A stretch of 64,000 bases of DNA. Origin: Treponema sp. (GTDB lineage Bacteria > Spirochaetota > Spirochaetia > Treponematales > Treponemataceae). The first letter of the stretch is position 1; every line of letters starts with the position of its first letter. The position numbers were made by a program, and so were the translations under genes. The stretch is from contig JAFSJW010000049.1 of the NCBI GenBank assembly GCA_017449265.1, forward strand, positions 84,466 through 148,465. The letters are read 5' to 3'. A model generated the notes under the pieces. It saw only the letters and a program-made list of their open reading frames with translations. It made no database searches and was not told where the DNA came from. Below are positions 8,244 through 17,115 of the stretch, piece after piece.

Positions 8244-10325
8244 ATGAAGAAAAATAAACATATTTCTCTTATTGCTGAATTTTCAATCGGTACGATTGGA
8301 ACTTTGTTAATCGCAACACTTTTCCTTTGCATTTCGTTTAGTTTTGTTATGCAAAGTTTGTTGAAAAAATCCACGATTTCTTCCGTAAACCGAACTATGG
8401 TTGCTTTGGATGAAGAAATTTCCTCAATACTTGGCGAATACAATGACCTTGTTATAGACCTTTCCAATGTTATTTCTGTTCTGGAAGACCGCGAGCAGAT
8501 GAAAAAAGTCGTAAAAAGCATGGGAAGAAATATGATGGAGGAAACTCTTCTGTACTATGCGACTATAGAGCAAATATGGGACGGAGGAACGCTCATCTCT
8601 CACACAGGATGGGAAGCACCTTCTGATTTTGACATGCTGTCGCGTCAGTGGCACAAAAACGCTGTAAGCAATATGTCAAAGGTGTGCTACACCGAGCCGT
8701 TCACGGATGTAAATACCGGAAAACTAATCGTAACATTGAGCTACCGTGTTCTTGACATGGGCGGAACGATAAAAGGAGTTGCTGCGGCGGACATAGTTCT
8801 TGATGCGCTTTCAAAATCCGTAAAAGAAATGCATCTTTCGGAAAACAGCAAAATCAATATCATAACGGCGGATGGTCTTTATCTTACGAACGACGATTCG
8901 TCTGCGATTATGAAAAAGAACTATTTTGATACTGTCGGTTTCAAATCGTACGCAAAGGACAAATATCTTGACGGAGCGGCTAAGGCATTCATTGAAGACG
9001 GCTCGTTCTACGGCGTTCACCGAATCAAAAACACGGACTGGTTCATTGTTGCTGAGGGACCAGCCTCAGATTTTTCCGTTGAGTACGAGCGCAATATCAT
9101 TCAGGTTCTTGTTGTTCTTGCAGTGATTATTATCGTGATGATTTCTATTGACATTTATCTTTCAAGGCGTGTGTCAAACAATTTCAGAAATATCGTAAAA
9201 GGCTGTGATTACATTGCGGAAGGCGATTTTACAAAAAAACACCCGGATTATTTTACGAAAGAAGCCTCCCTTCTTGCTAAAGGCTTCAATGTGTTCTCTG
9301 AGAGCATAAGTGAGCTTATCGGAACAATCCGTGCCTCATCTTCTTCAGTTCAGGAGGTTTCTGATAAACTTTCCAAAAATTCTGATGAAATCAACGCATC
9401 TGTTTCTACGACTGAAAATGCGATAAACGGAATGAACAATACAATCGAAAAACAGAGCAATGTTATTGCGCTTGTAAACAATGCTGTCAAGCAAGTCGCA
9501 CAGAAAACGCAGTCGCTCGGAACTGAGATTGAGATGCAGAACCAGCTTATAATCTCGTCGTCGGATAATATCGAGGATATGCTGAATAAATTCTTCAATA
9601 TAACTAAAACTGCGGAAGATATGTCATCAAAAGTCGGAAGCATTGTTAGTGCGTCTGCTTTGAACTCGGAGGCTTTGAAAAAATCTGTCGCGCAGATTCA
9701 GGAAGTTCAGTCTGAGTCAGGTGCTTTGCTTGAAATGAACAAAGTTATTTCTTCTGTTGCAAGCCAGACGAACCTTCTTGCTATGAACGCGGCTATTGAG
9801 GCCGCTCACGCTGGGGCTGCAGGCGCGGGATTCGCTGTCGTTGCGGATGAAATCAGAAAGCTTGCGGAAACTACGAGCAAGCAGGCCAAAGATTCAAGCG
9901 TGTCCCTCAAGGCAATCCAAGGAAAAATCAATGAGATTTCAGCTTCGTCTCTTGATGTTGAGAAATCGTTTGGGGATACGATTAGTGAGATACAGAACTT
10001 TGAGACTACAATGAACGAGCTTTCCCGCACTGTAACTGAGCAGGGAACTCGGGCGCAGGAAATCAATGCGTCACTTGCGGAGATAAAGGACAGTTGCGCA
10101 AATGTACAAAACAGTGCGTCAGGTATTAATTCTGGTACGGCTCAAGTTGCTGAAAACTGCGGAACTTTGGCTTCAATGCAGGCAGAAGTTGACATGGGAA
10201 TCCAGTCATGCGCTGCTGCGTCAAAGAATCTTTCCTCAGCATCTATGAGCATAGTGGGGATTTCTGATCAGGCGCAAAAGTCGGTCAAGGTTCTTTCTGA
10301 TGCAGTTTGTGCATTCAAGGTGTAG
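8244..10325 (+). CDS. Methyl-accepting chemotaxis protein (periplasmic Cache sensor)
   Basis: Transmembrane chemoreceptor that feeds CheA/CheW. 693 residues from the ATG at 8244, which follows GGAGAT; an in-frame GTG at 8217 has no ribosome site. TM1 about 14-40, extracytoplasmic double-Cache-like sensor about 45-285 ([25 protein letters not shown] is characteristic), TM2 about 288-312, HAMP-like linker, then the signalling coiled coil with the canonical hairpin [18 protein letters not shown] and [14 protein letters not shown]. No C-terminal CheR-tethering pentapeptide. The ligand is unknown; the downstream gene is an amino-acid symporter, which hints at but does not prove an amino-acid cue. 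Confidence 0.95.
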   Translation: MKKNKHISLIAEFSIGTIGTLLIATLFLCISFSFVMQSLLKKSTISSVNRTMVALDEEISSILGEYNDLVIDLSNVISVLEDREQMKKVVKSMGRNMMEETLLYYATIEQIWDGGTLISHTGWEAPSDFDMLSRQWHKNAVSNMSKVCYTEPFTDVNTGKLIVTLSYRVLDMGGTIKGVAAADIVLDALSKSVKEMHLSENSKINIITADGLYLTNDDSSAIMKKNYFDTVGFKSYAKDKYLDGAAKAFIEDGSFYGVHRIKNTDWFIVAEGPASDFSVEYERNIIQVLVVLAVIIIVMISIDIYLSRRVSNNFRNIVKGCDYIAEGDFTKKHPDYFTKEASLLAKGFNVFSESISELIGTIRASSSSVQEVSDKLSKNSDEINASVSTTENAINGMNNTIEKQSNVIALVNNAVKQVAQKTQSLGTEIEMQNQLIISSSDNIEDMLNKFFNITKTAEDMSSKVGSIVSASALNSEALKKSVAQIQEVQSESGALLEMNKVISSVASQTNLLAMNAAIEAAHAGAAGAGFAVVADEIRKLAETTSKQAKDSSVSLKAIQGKINEISASSLDVEKSFGDTISEIQNFETTMNELSRTVTEQGTRAQEINASLAEIKDSCANVQNSASGINSGTAQVAENCGTLASMQAEVDMGIQSCAAASKNLSSASMSIVGISDQAQKSVKVLSDAVCAFKV

Positions 10326-10349
10326 GGATGTATCTAAACATAGATGTTA

Positions 10350-10469
10350 GAGCTGTTCGGAAACTTCAGTTTTCTGGACAGCAATATTAGAAATTCTGTA
10401 ATTTTGCAAGGCTTTAGCCTGAAAAATTACGCAAGACCAGTTAGGAAACAATAATTTTCCGAACTGGTC
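10350..10469. mobile_element. MITE-like element, full copy B
   Basis: 120 bp, flanked by TA on both sides. Same plan as copies A and C but with changed stem sequences that keep pairing: centre GTAATTTT/AAAATTAC around the identical AGGCT-TT-AGCCT core, right arm GACCAGTTAGGAAA/TTTCCGAACTGGTC. It lies in the leader of the AGCS symporter gene, ending 23 bases before its ATG. Confidence 0.75.
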
Positions 10470-10492
10470 TATTTTATTTTAAGGAAGATATT

Positions 10493-11920
10493 ATGTTCAA
10501 ATCAATTAACAATATTTTAAACGCTATTGATGATGTAGTCTGGGGAATTCCAACGATTATGCTCATTCTTGTTACGGGAATTGTAGTCACTGTTGCTACC
10601 CGCGGAATTCAGTTCACAAAACTAGGAAGAGCTTTCAAGAGTATCTTCAAGGAGAATGAAGGTCACGGCGAGCTTTCCGGCTTTGCTGCCCTCTGTACGG
10701 CACTTTCAGCAACAATCGGAACAGGAAACATCGTTGGCGTTTCAACAGCAGTTCTCGCTGGTGGTCCTGGTGCCCTTTTCTGGATGTGGCTTGCCGCAAT
10801 TCTTGGAACTGCCACAAAATATTCGGAATGTATGCTCGCAATCAAATATCGGGAGGTTGCCGCAGACGGTCACATTCTCGGCGGACCATTCTATACAATC
10901 GAAAAAGGCATGGGCCCAAAATGGAAGTGGCTCGCAGTTCTTTTCGCAATTTTTGGCACTTTGGTTGGTCTTTTCGGACTCGGAACATTTACACAGATTA
11001 ACGGTATTTGCGGCGCAATTCAGAACGCATTCGACCCAGAGAACGCAAACATTGCTTTCTATGTTGGCGAGCACGCTTATTCATGGGCAACTGTAATCGG
11101 TGGGGCAGTTATTACTGTCAGTGCGGCTCTGGTAATCATCGGTGGTCTCAAGCGAATCGCAAAAATTGCAGAAAAAGTCGTTCCTGCAATGGCGTTTATC
11201 TATATTTTCATGGGGCTTGCCGTAATCATTATGAACGCAACAAGAATTCCTGCTGCTTTTGAACTTATCTTTAAGGGCGCGTTCGGCGCGCAGACTGGTT
11301 TTAAGGCATTGGAAGGCGCGGCTTTGGGCGTTGTGCTCAAAACAGCAATGCAAAAAGGTATTGCCCGCGGCATTTTCTCAAACGAGGCTGGCTTGGGTTC
11401 TGCTCCAATCGCGGCGGCTGCCGTTCAGACAAACGAGCCTGTTGAGCAGGGGCTTGTAAACATGACTGGTACTGTAATCGACACATTGATTATCTGTACA
11501 ATGACAGGTCTTTCAATCATCATAGCCGGCGGAGATGTATGGAACAGCGGTGCAAGCGGGGCTGCCCTAACGGCAAAAGCATTCTCAACAATCCTTGGCG
11601 GTGACGGACATAGTATCCAGTTTCTTCTCATGCTCTGTTTGATTTTCTTTGCATTCACGACAATCTTGGGCTGGGACTACTACTCAGAGCGTTGTCTTGA
11701 ATATTTGAGCAAAGGTAATCAGACAGTCGTAAAGGTTTACCGCTGGCTTTATATTCTTGCAGTTGCAATTGGTCCTTACATGACTATTTCCGCAGTCTGG
11801 ACAATTGCCGACATCACGAACGGTCTTATGGCAATTCCGAACTGTATTTCACTTATAGTTTTGAGCGGAGTCGTTGCAAAAGAAACAAAGAAATACTTCG
11901 AGAAATATCCAACATTGTAA
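10493..11920 (+). CDS. AGCS-family sodium:amino-acid symporter
   Basis: 475 residues, about 10-11 membrane helices, the size usual for alanine/glycine:cation symporters (AlsT/DagA/AgcS). Family motifs: ALCTALSATIGTGNIVGV near residue 65, GGPGALFWMW, GGPFYTIEKGMG, GIFSNEAGLGSAPIAAAA, and a late GWDYYSERCLEY helix. It imports a small neutral amino acid (alanine, glycine or glutamine) with Na+. AAGGAAG lies before the ATG. Monocistronic; its 5' leader carries a MITE-like element that could form three hairpins in the mRNA. Exact substrate cannot be assigned. Confidence 0.95.
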   Translation: MFKSINNILNAIDDVVWGIPTIMLILVTGIVVTVATRGIQFTKLGRAFKSIFKENEGHGELSGFAALCTALSATIGTGNIVGVSTAVLAGGPGALFWMWLAAILGTATKYSECMLAIKYREVAADGHILGGPFYTIEKGMGPKWKWLAVLFAIFGTLVGLFGLGTFTQINGICGAIQNAFDPENANIAFYVGEHAYSWATVIGGAVITVSAALVIIGGLKRIAKIAEKVVPAMAFIYIFMGLAVIIMNATRIPAAFELIFKGAFGAQTGFKALEGAALGVVLKTAMQKGIARGIFSNEAGLGSAPIAAAAVQTNEPVEQGLVNMTGTVIDTLIICTMTGLSIIIAGGDVWNSGASGAALTAKAFSTILGGDGHSIQFLLMLCLIFFAFTTILGWDYYSERCLEYLSKGNQTVVKVYRWLYILAVAIGPYMTISAVWTIADITNGLMAIPNCISLIVLSGVVAKETKKYFEKYPTL

Positions 11921-11956
11921 GCTATCCTGTTTATAGAAGATTTTACTAAAAATAGC

Positions 11957-11999
11957 GGGCAGCCTAATAAGTTCTTGCAACGAATTTATTAAGCTGCCC
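11957..11999. terminator. Hairpin between convergent symporter and thiE genes
   Basis: Arms GGGCAGCCTAATAAGTTC and GAATTTATTAAGCTGCCC pair at 16 of 18 positions around a 7-base loop. It sits between convergent genes and is probably a bidirectional terminator, though there is no long T run on either side. Confidence 0.5.
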
Positions 12000-12057
12000 C
12001 AAGCTACAACTGCCACGGCTTCTGCTTTTTGGAAGCCTCTTTGGGCGTTGTTACAGT

Positions 12058-12741
12058 TTAGCCCAAATTCCAGGCGTCAACGAGCTTTTTGGCTTCTTCG
12101 TATGGATTCTCAGCCCCTGCAACAGCAGAAACTACGAAGAATCCGCCTACTCCAGTTTTTTTGAGTGGCTGAATGTCTCTGAGCTTTACGCCCCCACCAA
12201 CCACGATCGGAACAGGGCTTTTTCTTCCAAGCTCAGTTAATTCTTCAAAGGTCTTTGTTATGACATGACCTGTTTCGTCCATGCCGCAATCTGGCTTTGT
12301 AGCAGTCTCGTGAACTGGACCTGCTCCAAAATAATCGATTTGGCTTATGTCAGCAGACTGAACATAAGCAATCAAATCTTTTGTTGGGGCGGAAAGTCCG
12401 ATTATTGCATCTTTTCCCAAAAATTTTCGACAAATTGAAACAGGAATATCGCTTTGCCCTACATGAACGCCGTCAACTTTGATTCCAAGCTCGCGGGCCG
12501 CAAGAGCAATATCGAGCCTGTCGTCAACAAGAAGCGCGACGGACTCAGATTTTCCCAATTTGGCGATTGCTTGTGCCGACAGGCGGCAATCTTCAATCAT
12601 TTCAAGTGCGCTGGCAGTTTTTGAGCGAATCTGAACGCAAGTAAAGCCTGCCCGCACTGCCTCTTCGACAATTTGTGCGACCGGGCGACTATTCGTGTTT
12701 TCGCGTCCTACTACAAGATATGCGCTTATATCAACTTTCAT
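12058..12741 (-). CDS. thiE: Thiamine-phosphate synthase ThiE
   Basis: 227-residue TIM-barrel enzyme that joins HMP-pyrophosphate and thiazole phosphate to give thiamine monophosphate. Signatures: VGRENTNSRP, FTCVQIRSK, LLVDDRLDIAL, DGVHVGQSD, IGLSAPT, DYFGAGPVHETATKPD and PIVVGGGV, the last forming the phosphate loop. Last gene of the TPP-riboswitch-controlled thiM / MTH1187-type / thiE operon; its ATG overlaps the upstream stop (ATGA). No thiD lies in the window, so HMP phosphorylation must be encoded elsewhere. Confidence 0.95.
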   Translation of the reverse strand: MKVDISAYLVVGRENTNSRPVAQIVEEAVRAGFTCVQIRSKTASALEMIEDCRLSAQAIAKLGKSESVALLVDDRLDIALAARELGIKVDGVHVGQSDIPVSICRKFLGKDAIIGLSAPTKDLIAYVQSADISQIDYFGAGPVHETATKPDCGMDETGHVITKTFEELTELGRKSPVPIVVGGGVKLRDIQPLKKTGVGGFFVVSAVAGAENPYEEAKKLVDAWNLG

Positions 12742-13034
12742 TTGAGATGTTCCTCCAGTCGGTCAAGTTTCTTATTCATCATGTCCGTAAAGCCCGGGCG
12801 AATGTCCATTTTGATTACGACTTCCGTGCGGATTCCTTTTTCGGCAAGAACGAATGTTGCTTTTTTGACTACTTCCATAACTTTGTCGTATTCGCCTTCA
12901 ATTTCCGTGAACATTGAGGTTGTTTTGTTCGGAAGACCAGATTCGCGGATAACTTTTACTACATCGGCCACATATTCGGAAAGCTCTTCGCCAACTCCGC
13001 AAGGGGCTATAGCAAGCGCGATTAATGTATTCAT
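12738..13034 (-). CDS. MTH1187/YkoF-type thiamine-binding protein
   Basis: 98 residues, ferredoxin-like fold of the MTH1187 family (DUF77, 'thiamine-binding protein'). Recognisable features: N-terminal IALAIAPCGVGEELSEYVADVVKVI, the TTSMFTEIEGEYDKVMEVV segment and RTEVVIKMDIRPGF. Family members bind thiamine or its HMP moiety and occur with thiamine genes. It lies between thiM (23-base gap) and thiE (4-base overlap) in a TPP-regulated operon, so a carrier or sensor role in salvage is likely. Ribosome site GGAGG precedes the ATG. Confidence 0.88.
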   Translation of the reverse strand: MNTLIALAIAPCGVGEELSEYVADVVKVIRESGLPNKTTSMFTEIEGEYDKVMEVVKKATFVLAEKGIRTEVVIKMDIRPGFTDMMNKKLDRLEEHLK

Positions 13035-13057
13035 ATTTCCTCCAGTTAAAAATCCTG

Positions 13058-13906
13058 TTACTTCAGTTCAAACGGATTGTTCGCAACATCTTCGGCTGTG
13101 GCAAGATAAAGCTCATCCAAAAACTGAACTTGAAAACTTCCGGGAGCTGTGACTTTTGATTCTGCCCGTTTTCCTGCAAGATTATAAATCTGTGTGGCAG
13201 TCAGGGCAGCCACAAAAGGTGAGGTAACACCTGCATAAACAGCGCAGACTCCGCCCAAAGAGCAGCCGGAACCTGTGATTTTTTCCATGAAGTGAGAGCC
13301 GCCTTTGCAATAAACGGAAGTTTCGCCGTCGGTAACAAAATCTTCGATTCCGCTTACGGCAACTGCCCCGCCAAGACCGCTTCGTTTTTTGTTGATGTAT
13401 TGTGCGAGTGCTTTTGCGGCATTTTCGGCATCGGTTACGGAATCAACGGTATCAACTCCTTTGGGACCGTTTGATGAAGATGCCCCGCCGATTCCCCAGA
13501 GCTTTGCCAGGGCGATTATTTCAGAAGCGTTTCCGCGGACAATCGACGGCGGAAAATCTTTGAACCCTGTGAGCAGTTTTGTGCGCAGCGAACCGATTCC
13601 GATTCCAACAGGGTCAAGAACCCAGTTCTTTTTAAGCTCGAAAAGGCGTTTTGCCGTGCGCGGGAGAGTTTCTTCGTAAACTGGGAACATTGTGCCGGCG
13701 TTGATGTAGACTGAGCTTCCGACTTCTGAGACGAGTTCGCCTTCGTCCGGAAGATAGACCATAGCGGCAGAGCCGCCCACGGCAATCTGGGCATTTGCGA
13801 CAAAATTGATTGTGACTGTGTTTGTGATTGATGGTGCAAGAGGCTTTTTTGAGCGGACTTGCTCAACGGCCTCTTTGACTTGTGATTTAATTTGAGATTC
13901 GGTCAT
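13058..13906 (-). CDS. thiM: Hydroxyethylthiazole kinase ThiM
   Basis: 282 residues, ribokinase-like fold. Phosphorylates 4-methyl-5-(2-hydroxyethyl)thiazole so that ThiE can couple it with HMP-PP; a salvage enzyme. Motifs: TNTVTINFVANAQIAVGGSAAMVYLPDE near the N-terminus, WVLDPVGIGIGSLR, RGNASEI and the catalytic loop ITGSGCSLGG near residue 216. AAGGAG precedes the ATG. First gene after the TPP riboswitch, so expression should fall when thiamine pyrophosphate is plentiful. Confidence 0.95.
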   Translation of the reverse strand: MTESQIKSQVKEAVEQVRSKKPLAPSITNTVTINFVANAQIAVGGSAAMVYLPDEGELVSEVGSSVYINAGTMFPVYEETLPRTAKRLFELKKNWVLDPVGIGIGSLRTKLLTGFKDFPPSIVRGNASEIIALAKLWGIGGASSSNGPKGVDTVDSVTDAENAAKALAQYINKKRSGLGGAVAVSGIEDFVTDGETSVYCKGGSHFMEKITGSGCSLGGVCAVYAGVTSPFVAALTATQIYNLAGKRAESKVTAPGSFQVQFLDELYLATAEDVANNPFELK

Positions 13907-13978
13907 TTTTTGCTCCTTTGGAAAACCTGAATTTCCAAAAAAAATTGCCCACCATAGAAGCGAGCCGTTCTGACCGAA

Positions 13979-14072
13979 TTGCTCCCTTCCACAGTGTTAG
14001 CTGTCAGGTTCAGAGGGTTTTGCGTCGTTACGCTATCTCAACTCGTTAGGACCAGCCGCCGAGTTCCCCTGC
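13979..14072 (-). promoter_or_regulatory. TPP (THI-box) riboswitch
   Basis: On the minus strand, AGGGGAAC, then TTGAGATAGCG, then ACCCTCTGAACCTGACAG, then TAACACTGTGGAAGGGAGC reproduce the conserved thiamine-pyrophosphate aptamer in order (pyrimidine-sensing TGAGA, pyrophosphate-sensing CTGAACCTGA...GGAAGGGA). It begins just after the predicted transcription start and ends about 70 bases before thiM. No strong terminator follows, so control may act on translation. Confidence 0.93.
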
Positions 14073-14081
14073 AATGCGCTT

Positions 14082-14110
14082 ATAATAGCCAAAAAGCCGT
14101 TTTTAGACAA
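14082..14110 (-). promoter_or_regulatory. Promoter of the TPP-regulated operon
   Basis: TTGTCT (14105-14110), 17-base spacer, TATTAT (14082-14087) on the minus strand. The predicted start falls a few bases before the riboswitch. Confidence 0.65.
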
Positions 14111-14120
14111 GTGATTGTTT

Positions 14121-15140
14121 TTACTTCGTGGCATAACTCAGAATTTCTTGATAAAGTTCCATGTCATCGGCAGCAGATTCTTTTATGAAATTCTCCAATG
14201 CTTTCTGCCACGGCGTTATGTCGTCAACTTGAACTACCGTGACTCCTGCATTTTTTATATTTTTGAGGACTTCATACTCGTCTTCTTCTGAGATTTTTCT
14301 GCAATATTCGCTTGCGAGTTTTCCTGCTGCGCGCAAAATTTTCTGCTGGCTTTCGGAAAGAGAATCCCAACATTCCGTTGTTATGACAGTTTCCATGATT
14401 CCAAGCTGATGCGAGTCAAGGATTATGTTCGGGGCTACTTCTTCAAAATGATTCGGAAGAAAGTTCGTCAGCGGCTGATCCGCCACATCGACCTGCCCGG
14501 TGGAGAACGCAGCGTAAAGGTCGGCGAAATTTACTTTTTTCTGTTTCATTTTGAGATTTTCTGCAATTGCCTGTAAAGCCTTGTCGGTTGTTACCCGCAT
14601 CGTAAGCCCCTCCAAGTCCTTGATTGAGCTGACTTTCTTTGTGGCGAACAGATGGCGGAACCCTTCTTCGCCATAATACAGCCCGATTATGTTCAGACCT
14701 TTTTCGCGCGGTTCGTCCAAAAGTTTTTGCGCCGTTTCGGAAGAAGCGAATTTCCAAAAATGCTCTCGGTTTGAGAAGGTGAACGGAATTGAGAGAAGCG
14801 CGTATTTTTTGCAGCCCATAGACACAAATCCTGCCACTGACTGGCGGGCAATCTGAATTGTGCTTCCGGGCTTCGTTATGAGATTTCGGACTGTTACATT
14901 GTCACCAAGGATGCCTGAGCATTGCAAGTCGATTTCGATTTTTCCACCAGAAAGCTCTTCGACTTTTTCTTTGAAGAACTGGTCTGTTCTGCCTGCGATT
15001 GTTTCAGGAGGATTTACTTCTGCCATTACTAGAGTTATTTTCGTATTTTTGTTTTTTTCCCATTTGCATGAAAAAATTATGAAAGTTGCAAAAATCGCGA
15101 TAATAAGTATTAAATTTTTTCTGAACACAAATTTCTCCAA
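14121..15140 (-). CDS. TRAP-type (DctP) substrate-binding lipoprotein, orphan
   Basis: 339 residues. Lipoprotein signal (Cys about residue 25, IIFSC). DctP family: ITLVMAEVNPPETIAGRTDQFFKEKVEELSGGKIEI at the start, then LEGLTMRVTTD whose Arg normally salt-bridges the ligand carboxylate, then FADLYAAFSTGQVDVADQPLTNF. Such proteins deliver organic acids to a DctQ/DctM membrane complex, but neither is present here. It lies 61 bases after an ABC permease gene and could belong to that transcript, an odd pairing. Ends 11 bases before the thiM promoter. Confidence 0.88.
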   Translation of the reverse strand: MEKFVFRKNLILIIAIFATFIIFSCKWEKNKNTKITLVMAEVNPPETIAGRTDQFFKEKVEELSGGKIEIDLQCSGILGDNVTVRNLITKPGSTIQIARQSVAGFVSMGCKKYALLSIPFTFSNREHFWKFASSETAQKLLDEPREKGLNIIGLYYGEEGFRHLFATKKVSSIKDLEGLTMRVTTDKALQAIAENLKMKQKKVNFADLYAAFSTGQVDVADQPLTNFLPNHFEEVAPNIILDSHQLGIMETVITTECWDSLSESQQKILRAAGKLASEYCRKISEEDEYEVLKNIKNAGVTVVQVDDITPWQKALENFIKESAADDMELYQEILSYATK

Positions 15141-15201
15141 AATATGATTTTTTACAGTTTAAATTTTTTTGAAATATCCGTCAAATATAAGTAGAAGAGT
15201 T

Positions 15202-16056
15202 TTACGAAAATTTCGCAGACTGATTTTTGCGAGCTGCTTCTTCTGGCTGTGATTTTTCCTTATTCAGAATTGATTTTTGTGTTTTTTTTGCGATTTGGCG
15301 CATAATCCAAAATGGGGCTTTTGTCATAAGGACAACAAGAAGAATCATAATAATTGCGTAGGCGTAAATGTCCTGATATTCGTTGAAGTAGCTGCTTGAG
15401 TAAACTTCTTTTCCAAGCGAGTTCTTTGTCTGAACCAGGTATTCGGTCGATACGATTAGCTTCATTCCCATTCCGACTGCGTTGATATAGGCCTGTTTCA
15501 GATATCCCGCCATGAGCGGAATGTAGACTGAAAACAAAATTCGCGGGGAAAAGTCACTGTTCAGGCGGTACACATCAATCAGCTCGCGGTCAATTCTCTG
15601 GCAGCCTTCCGAGGCCGCTTCGCTTATGAGCGGAATTAGAATCAGCGTGGCTGCCGTGTGCGGGACTCGTGAATATTTTGTCAGAATCATAATTATAACC
15701 ACAAGCACAATCATCGGGATTGAGCGCATCATAATCATCATTGGCGAAAGAAGTTTTCTGAGAAAAGGGCACATTCCCTCAGCAATGCCGATTGAAATTC
15801 CTGCCAGAGTTGAGAAAATCATCGCTTCGGACAAGTGCAAAAGTGATGTAAAAATGAGGTGGTATGTTTTTGGCGTGCGGACAAGGCGGATGAAAGCTGC
15901 CAGAATTTCAGGCACGCTGGGGAAAACAAGAGCGTCGCCTTTCACTTTCCCCGCAATTTGAATCAGACAGCCGATAAGAATAATTCCGAGGAAAAAAACA
16001 AACGCGTCTTTTGCCCCGGATTTTTTGCCTTCCGATTCGGAATTATTTTTCTCCAT
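15202..16056 (-). CDS. ABC transporter permease (SsuC/ThiX-like)
   Basis: 284 residues, about six membrane helices. The region GMCPFLRKLLSPMMIMMRSIPMIVLVVIIMI followed by LIPLISEAASEGCQRIDRELIDVYRL resembles the EAA-type cytoplasmic loop that contacts the ATPase in SsuC/TauC/ThiX-like importers. Its ATG overlaps the end of the binding-protein gene by 14 bases, so the two are translationally coupled. No ATPase gene is adjacent, so it must borrow one or the ATPase lies elsewhere. C-terminal tail is Lys/Gln rich. Confidence 0.88.
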   Translation of the reverse strand: MEKNNSESEGKKSGAKDAFVFFLGIILIGCLIQIAGKVKGDALVFPSVPEILAAFIRLVRTPKTYHLIFTSLLHLSEAMIFSTLAGISIGIAEGMCPFLRKLLSPMMIMMRSIPMIVLVVIIMILTKYSRVPHTAATLILIPLISEAASEGCQRIDRELIDVYRLNSDFSPRILFSVYIPLMAGYLKQAYINAVGMGMKLIVSTEYLVQTKNSLGKEVYSSSYFNEYQDIYAYAIIMILLVVLMTKAPFWIMRQIAKKTQKSILNKEKSQPEEAARKNQSAKFS

Positions 16057-16957
16057 AATAATAGAAATCTTCGGCAGGGAGCGTTCCGCCGAACTGCTTC
16101 AAGTCGATTTTTGCCGTTTCCTCAACCTGGGCTTTTGCATCGCGCGCGCTCATATAGCGGATTGCGCAGTTTGGAATTGCGCTTTCTGCAATTTTTGCGT
16201 TAGGAAGAATTTTCAGCTCTGCGCAGGCTTTGGCTACGGAAGAAACATCATTCGTGCATTTTGCGCAAGATTCTTCCGCAAGTTTCAGATATTCGCGCAC
16301 AGCCTCAGGATTGTTCTGAGCTGTCTCTGCCCGAACGAAAAGCCCTGCCTGAGTGAATCCGTCGAATCCTGTCGCTTTCTTGTACAAATCGTTGAGCGCG
16401 TAAGCGGTTATGTTCTGTTTTTTCATTTTTGCCGCTGTGAGGGCAGGCTCTGCTGTAAGAACGATTGCGTCCGCATCGGAAAGAAGAAGGCTTTGTGTGT
16501 TTGCAGCTCCGGCAAGATAATCAATGTCCTTTGCCTTGATTTTGTTTTTGTCAAGTACGGAAAGAGCAACCGATGAGTTGATAGTGTTCTCTCCGAAAAG
16601 AGTGACCCCGTGCTTTTTTATATCTTTGAGCTTGAAATTCTTTCTCTGCGAGGCAAAGAATAAATTTCCCCATGTGACGACAGCAGCCAGTTTGTATGAT
16701 GATTTTCCCATTTTGTAGAGCTTTGCCCCGGCGTTAACGGGCGCGATGATAAAATCAGCCTTGTTTCCGACGAATTCTGCGGAAATTGTTTCTGCGGCCA
16801 CATAAGTGTAATTCTCCGGATTTTTTTCAGCCAGCGATGCAAGCGCAATGCTCGGCGCACCGTTGGGCGAAGAAACCTTTATGATTTTTTCTGCATCCTG
16901 GGCTACTAAATTTACGGTCAGCAATGCTGAAATTGCAAAAGCAAGTATTTTTTTCAT
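16043..16957 (-). CDS. ABC transporter substrate-binding protein (NMT1/SsuA-like)
   Basis: 304 residues from the ATG at 16957, which follows CAGGAG; an upstream in-frame start at 17008 overlaps a MITE-like hairpin and is rejected. Signal peptide about 1-19 (VAQD), no lipobox. A type II periplasmic binding fold: IIKVSSPNGAPSIALASLAEK, FIIAPVNAGAKLYKMGKSSYKLAAVVTWGNLFFAS and EPALTAAKMKKQ resemble NMT1/SsuA/ThiY-like proteins. Ligand unknown. First gene of the binding-protein/permease pair. Proximity to the thiamine genes might suggest a precursor importer, but no riboswitch lies upstream. Confidence 0.88.
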   Translation of the reverse strand: MKKILAFAISALLTVNLVAQDAEKIIKVSSPNGAPSIALASLAEKNPENYTYVAAETISAEFVGNKADFIIAPVNAGAKLYKMGKSSYKLAAVVTWGNLFFASQRKNFKLKDIKKHGVTLFGENTINSSVALSVLDKNKIKAKDIDYLAGAANTQSLLLSDADAIVLTAEPALTAAKMKKQNITAYALNDLYKKATGFDGFTQAGLFVRAETAQNNPEAVREYLKLAEESCAKCTNDVSSVAKACAELKILPNAKIAESAIPNCAIRYMSARDAKAQVEETAKIDLKQFGGTLPAEDFYYYGEK

Positions 16958-17010
16958 TATATATCTCCTGTTTATATAGAATTCTTGCGTTTCAAAATAA
17001 AAAGTCAATA

Positions 17011-17046
17011 GACTTGTGAGGAAACTTTTTAGTTTCCGTACATATC
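17011..17046. mobile_element. MITE-like solo hairpin, copy D
   Basis: GACTTGTGAGGAAAC, a 6-base loop, GTTTCCGTACATATC; flanked by TA on both sides. Corresponds to the right-hand hairpin of the full elements. Lies in the divergent gap between the binding protein and the propeller MCP. Confidence 0.6.
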
Positions 17047-17093
17047 TAATACTGAATGAAAATTTTCAAAGTTCTTTTTTATTAAAAATATGT

Positions 17094-17099
17094 TATAAT
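17094..17099 (+). promoter_or_regulatory. Extended -10 box of the propeller MCP gene
   Basis: TGT-TATAAT, the same extended -10 as at 4276; here a normal ribosome site GGGAGGA follows, six bases before the ATG at 17116. Confidence 0.55.
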
Positions 17100-17115
17100 T
17101 TGCGGGAGGATTTTA

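Noticed and set aside
10350..10469. Riboswitch controlling the AGCS symporter
   Set aside because: The same structure occurs before and after unrelated genes with TA flanks, so it is a dispersed element and not a gene-specific aptamer.
15202..16957. Naming the ABC pair ThiXY because thiamine genes are close
   Set aside because: No TPP riboswitch precedes it, a DctP gene and a separate promoter intervene, and no residue pattern specific for HMP binding was recognised.
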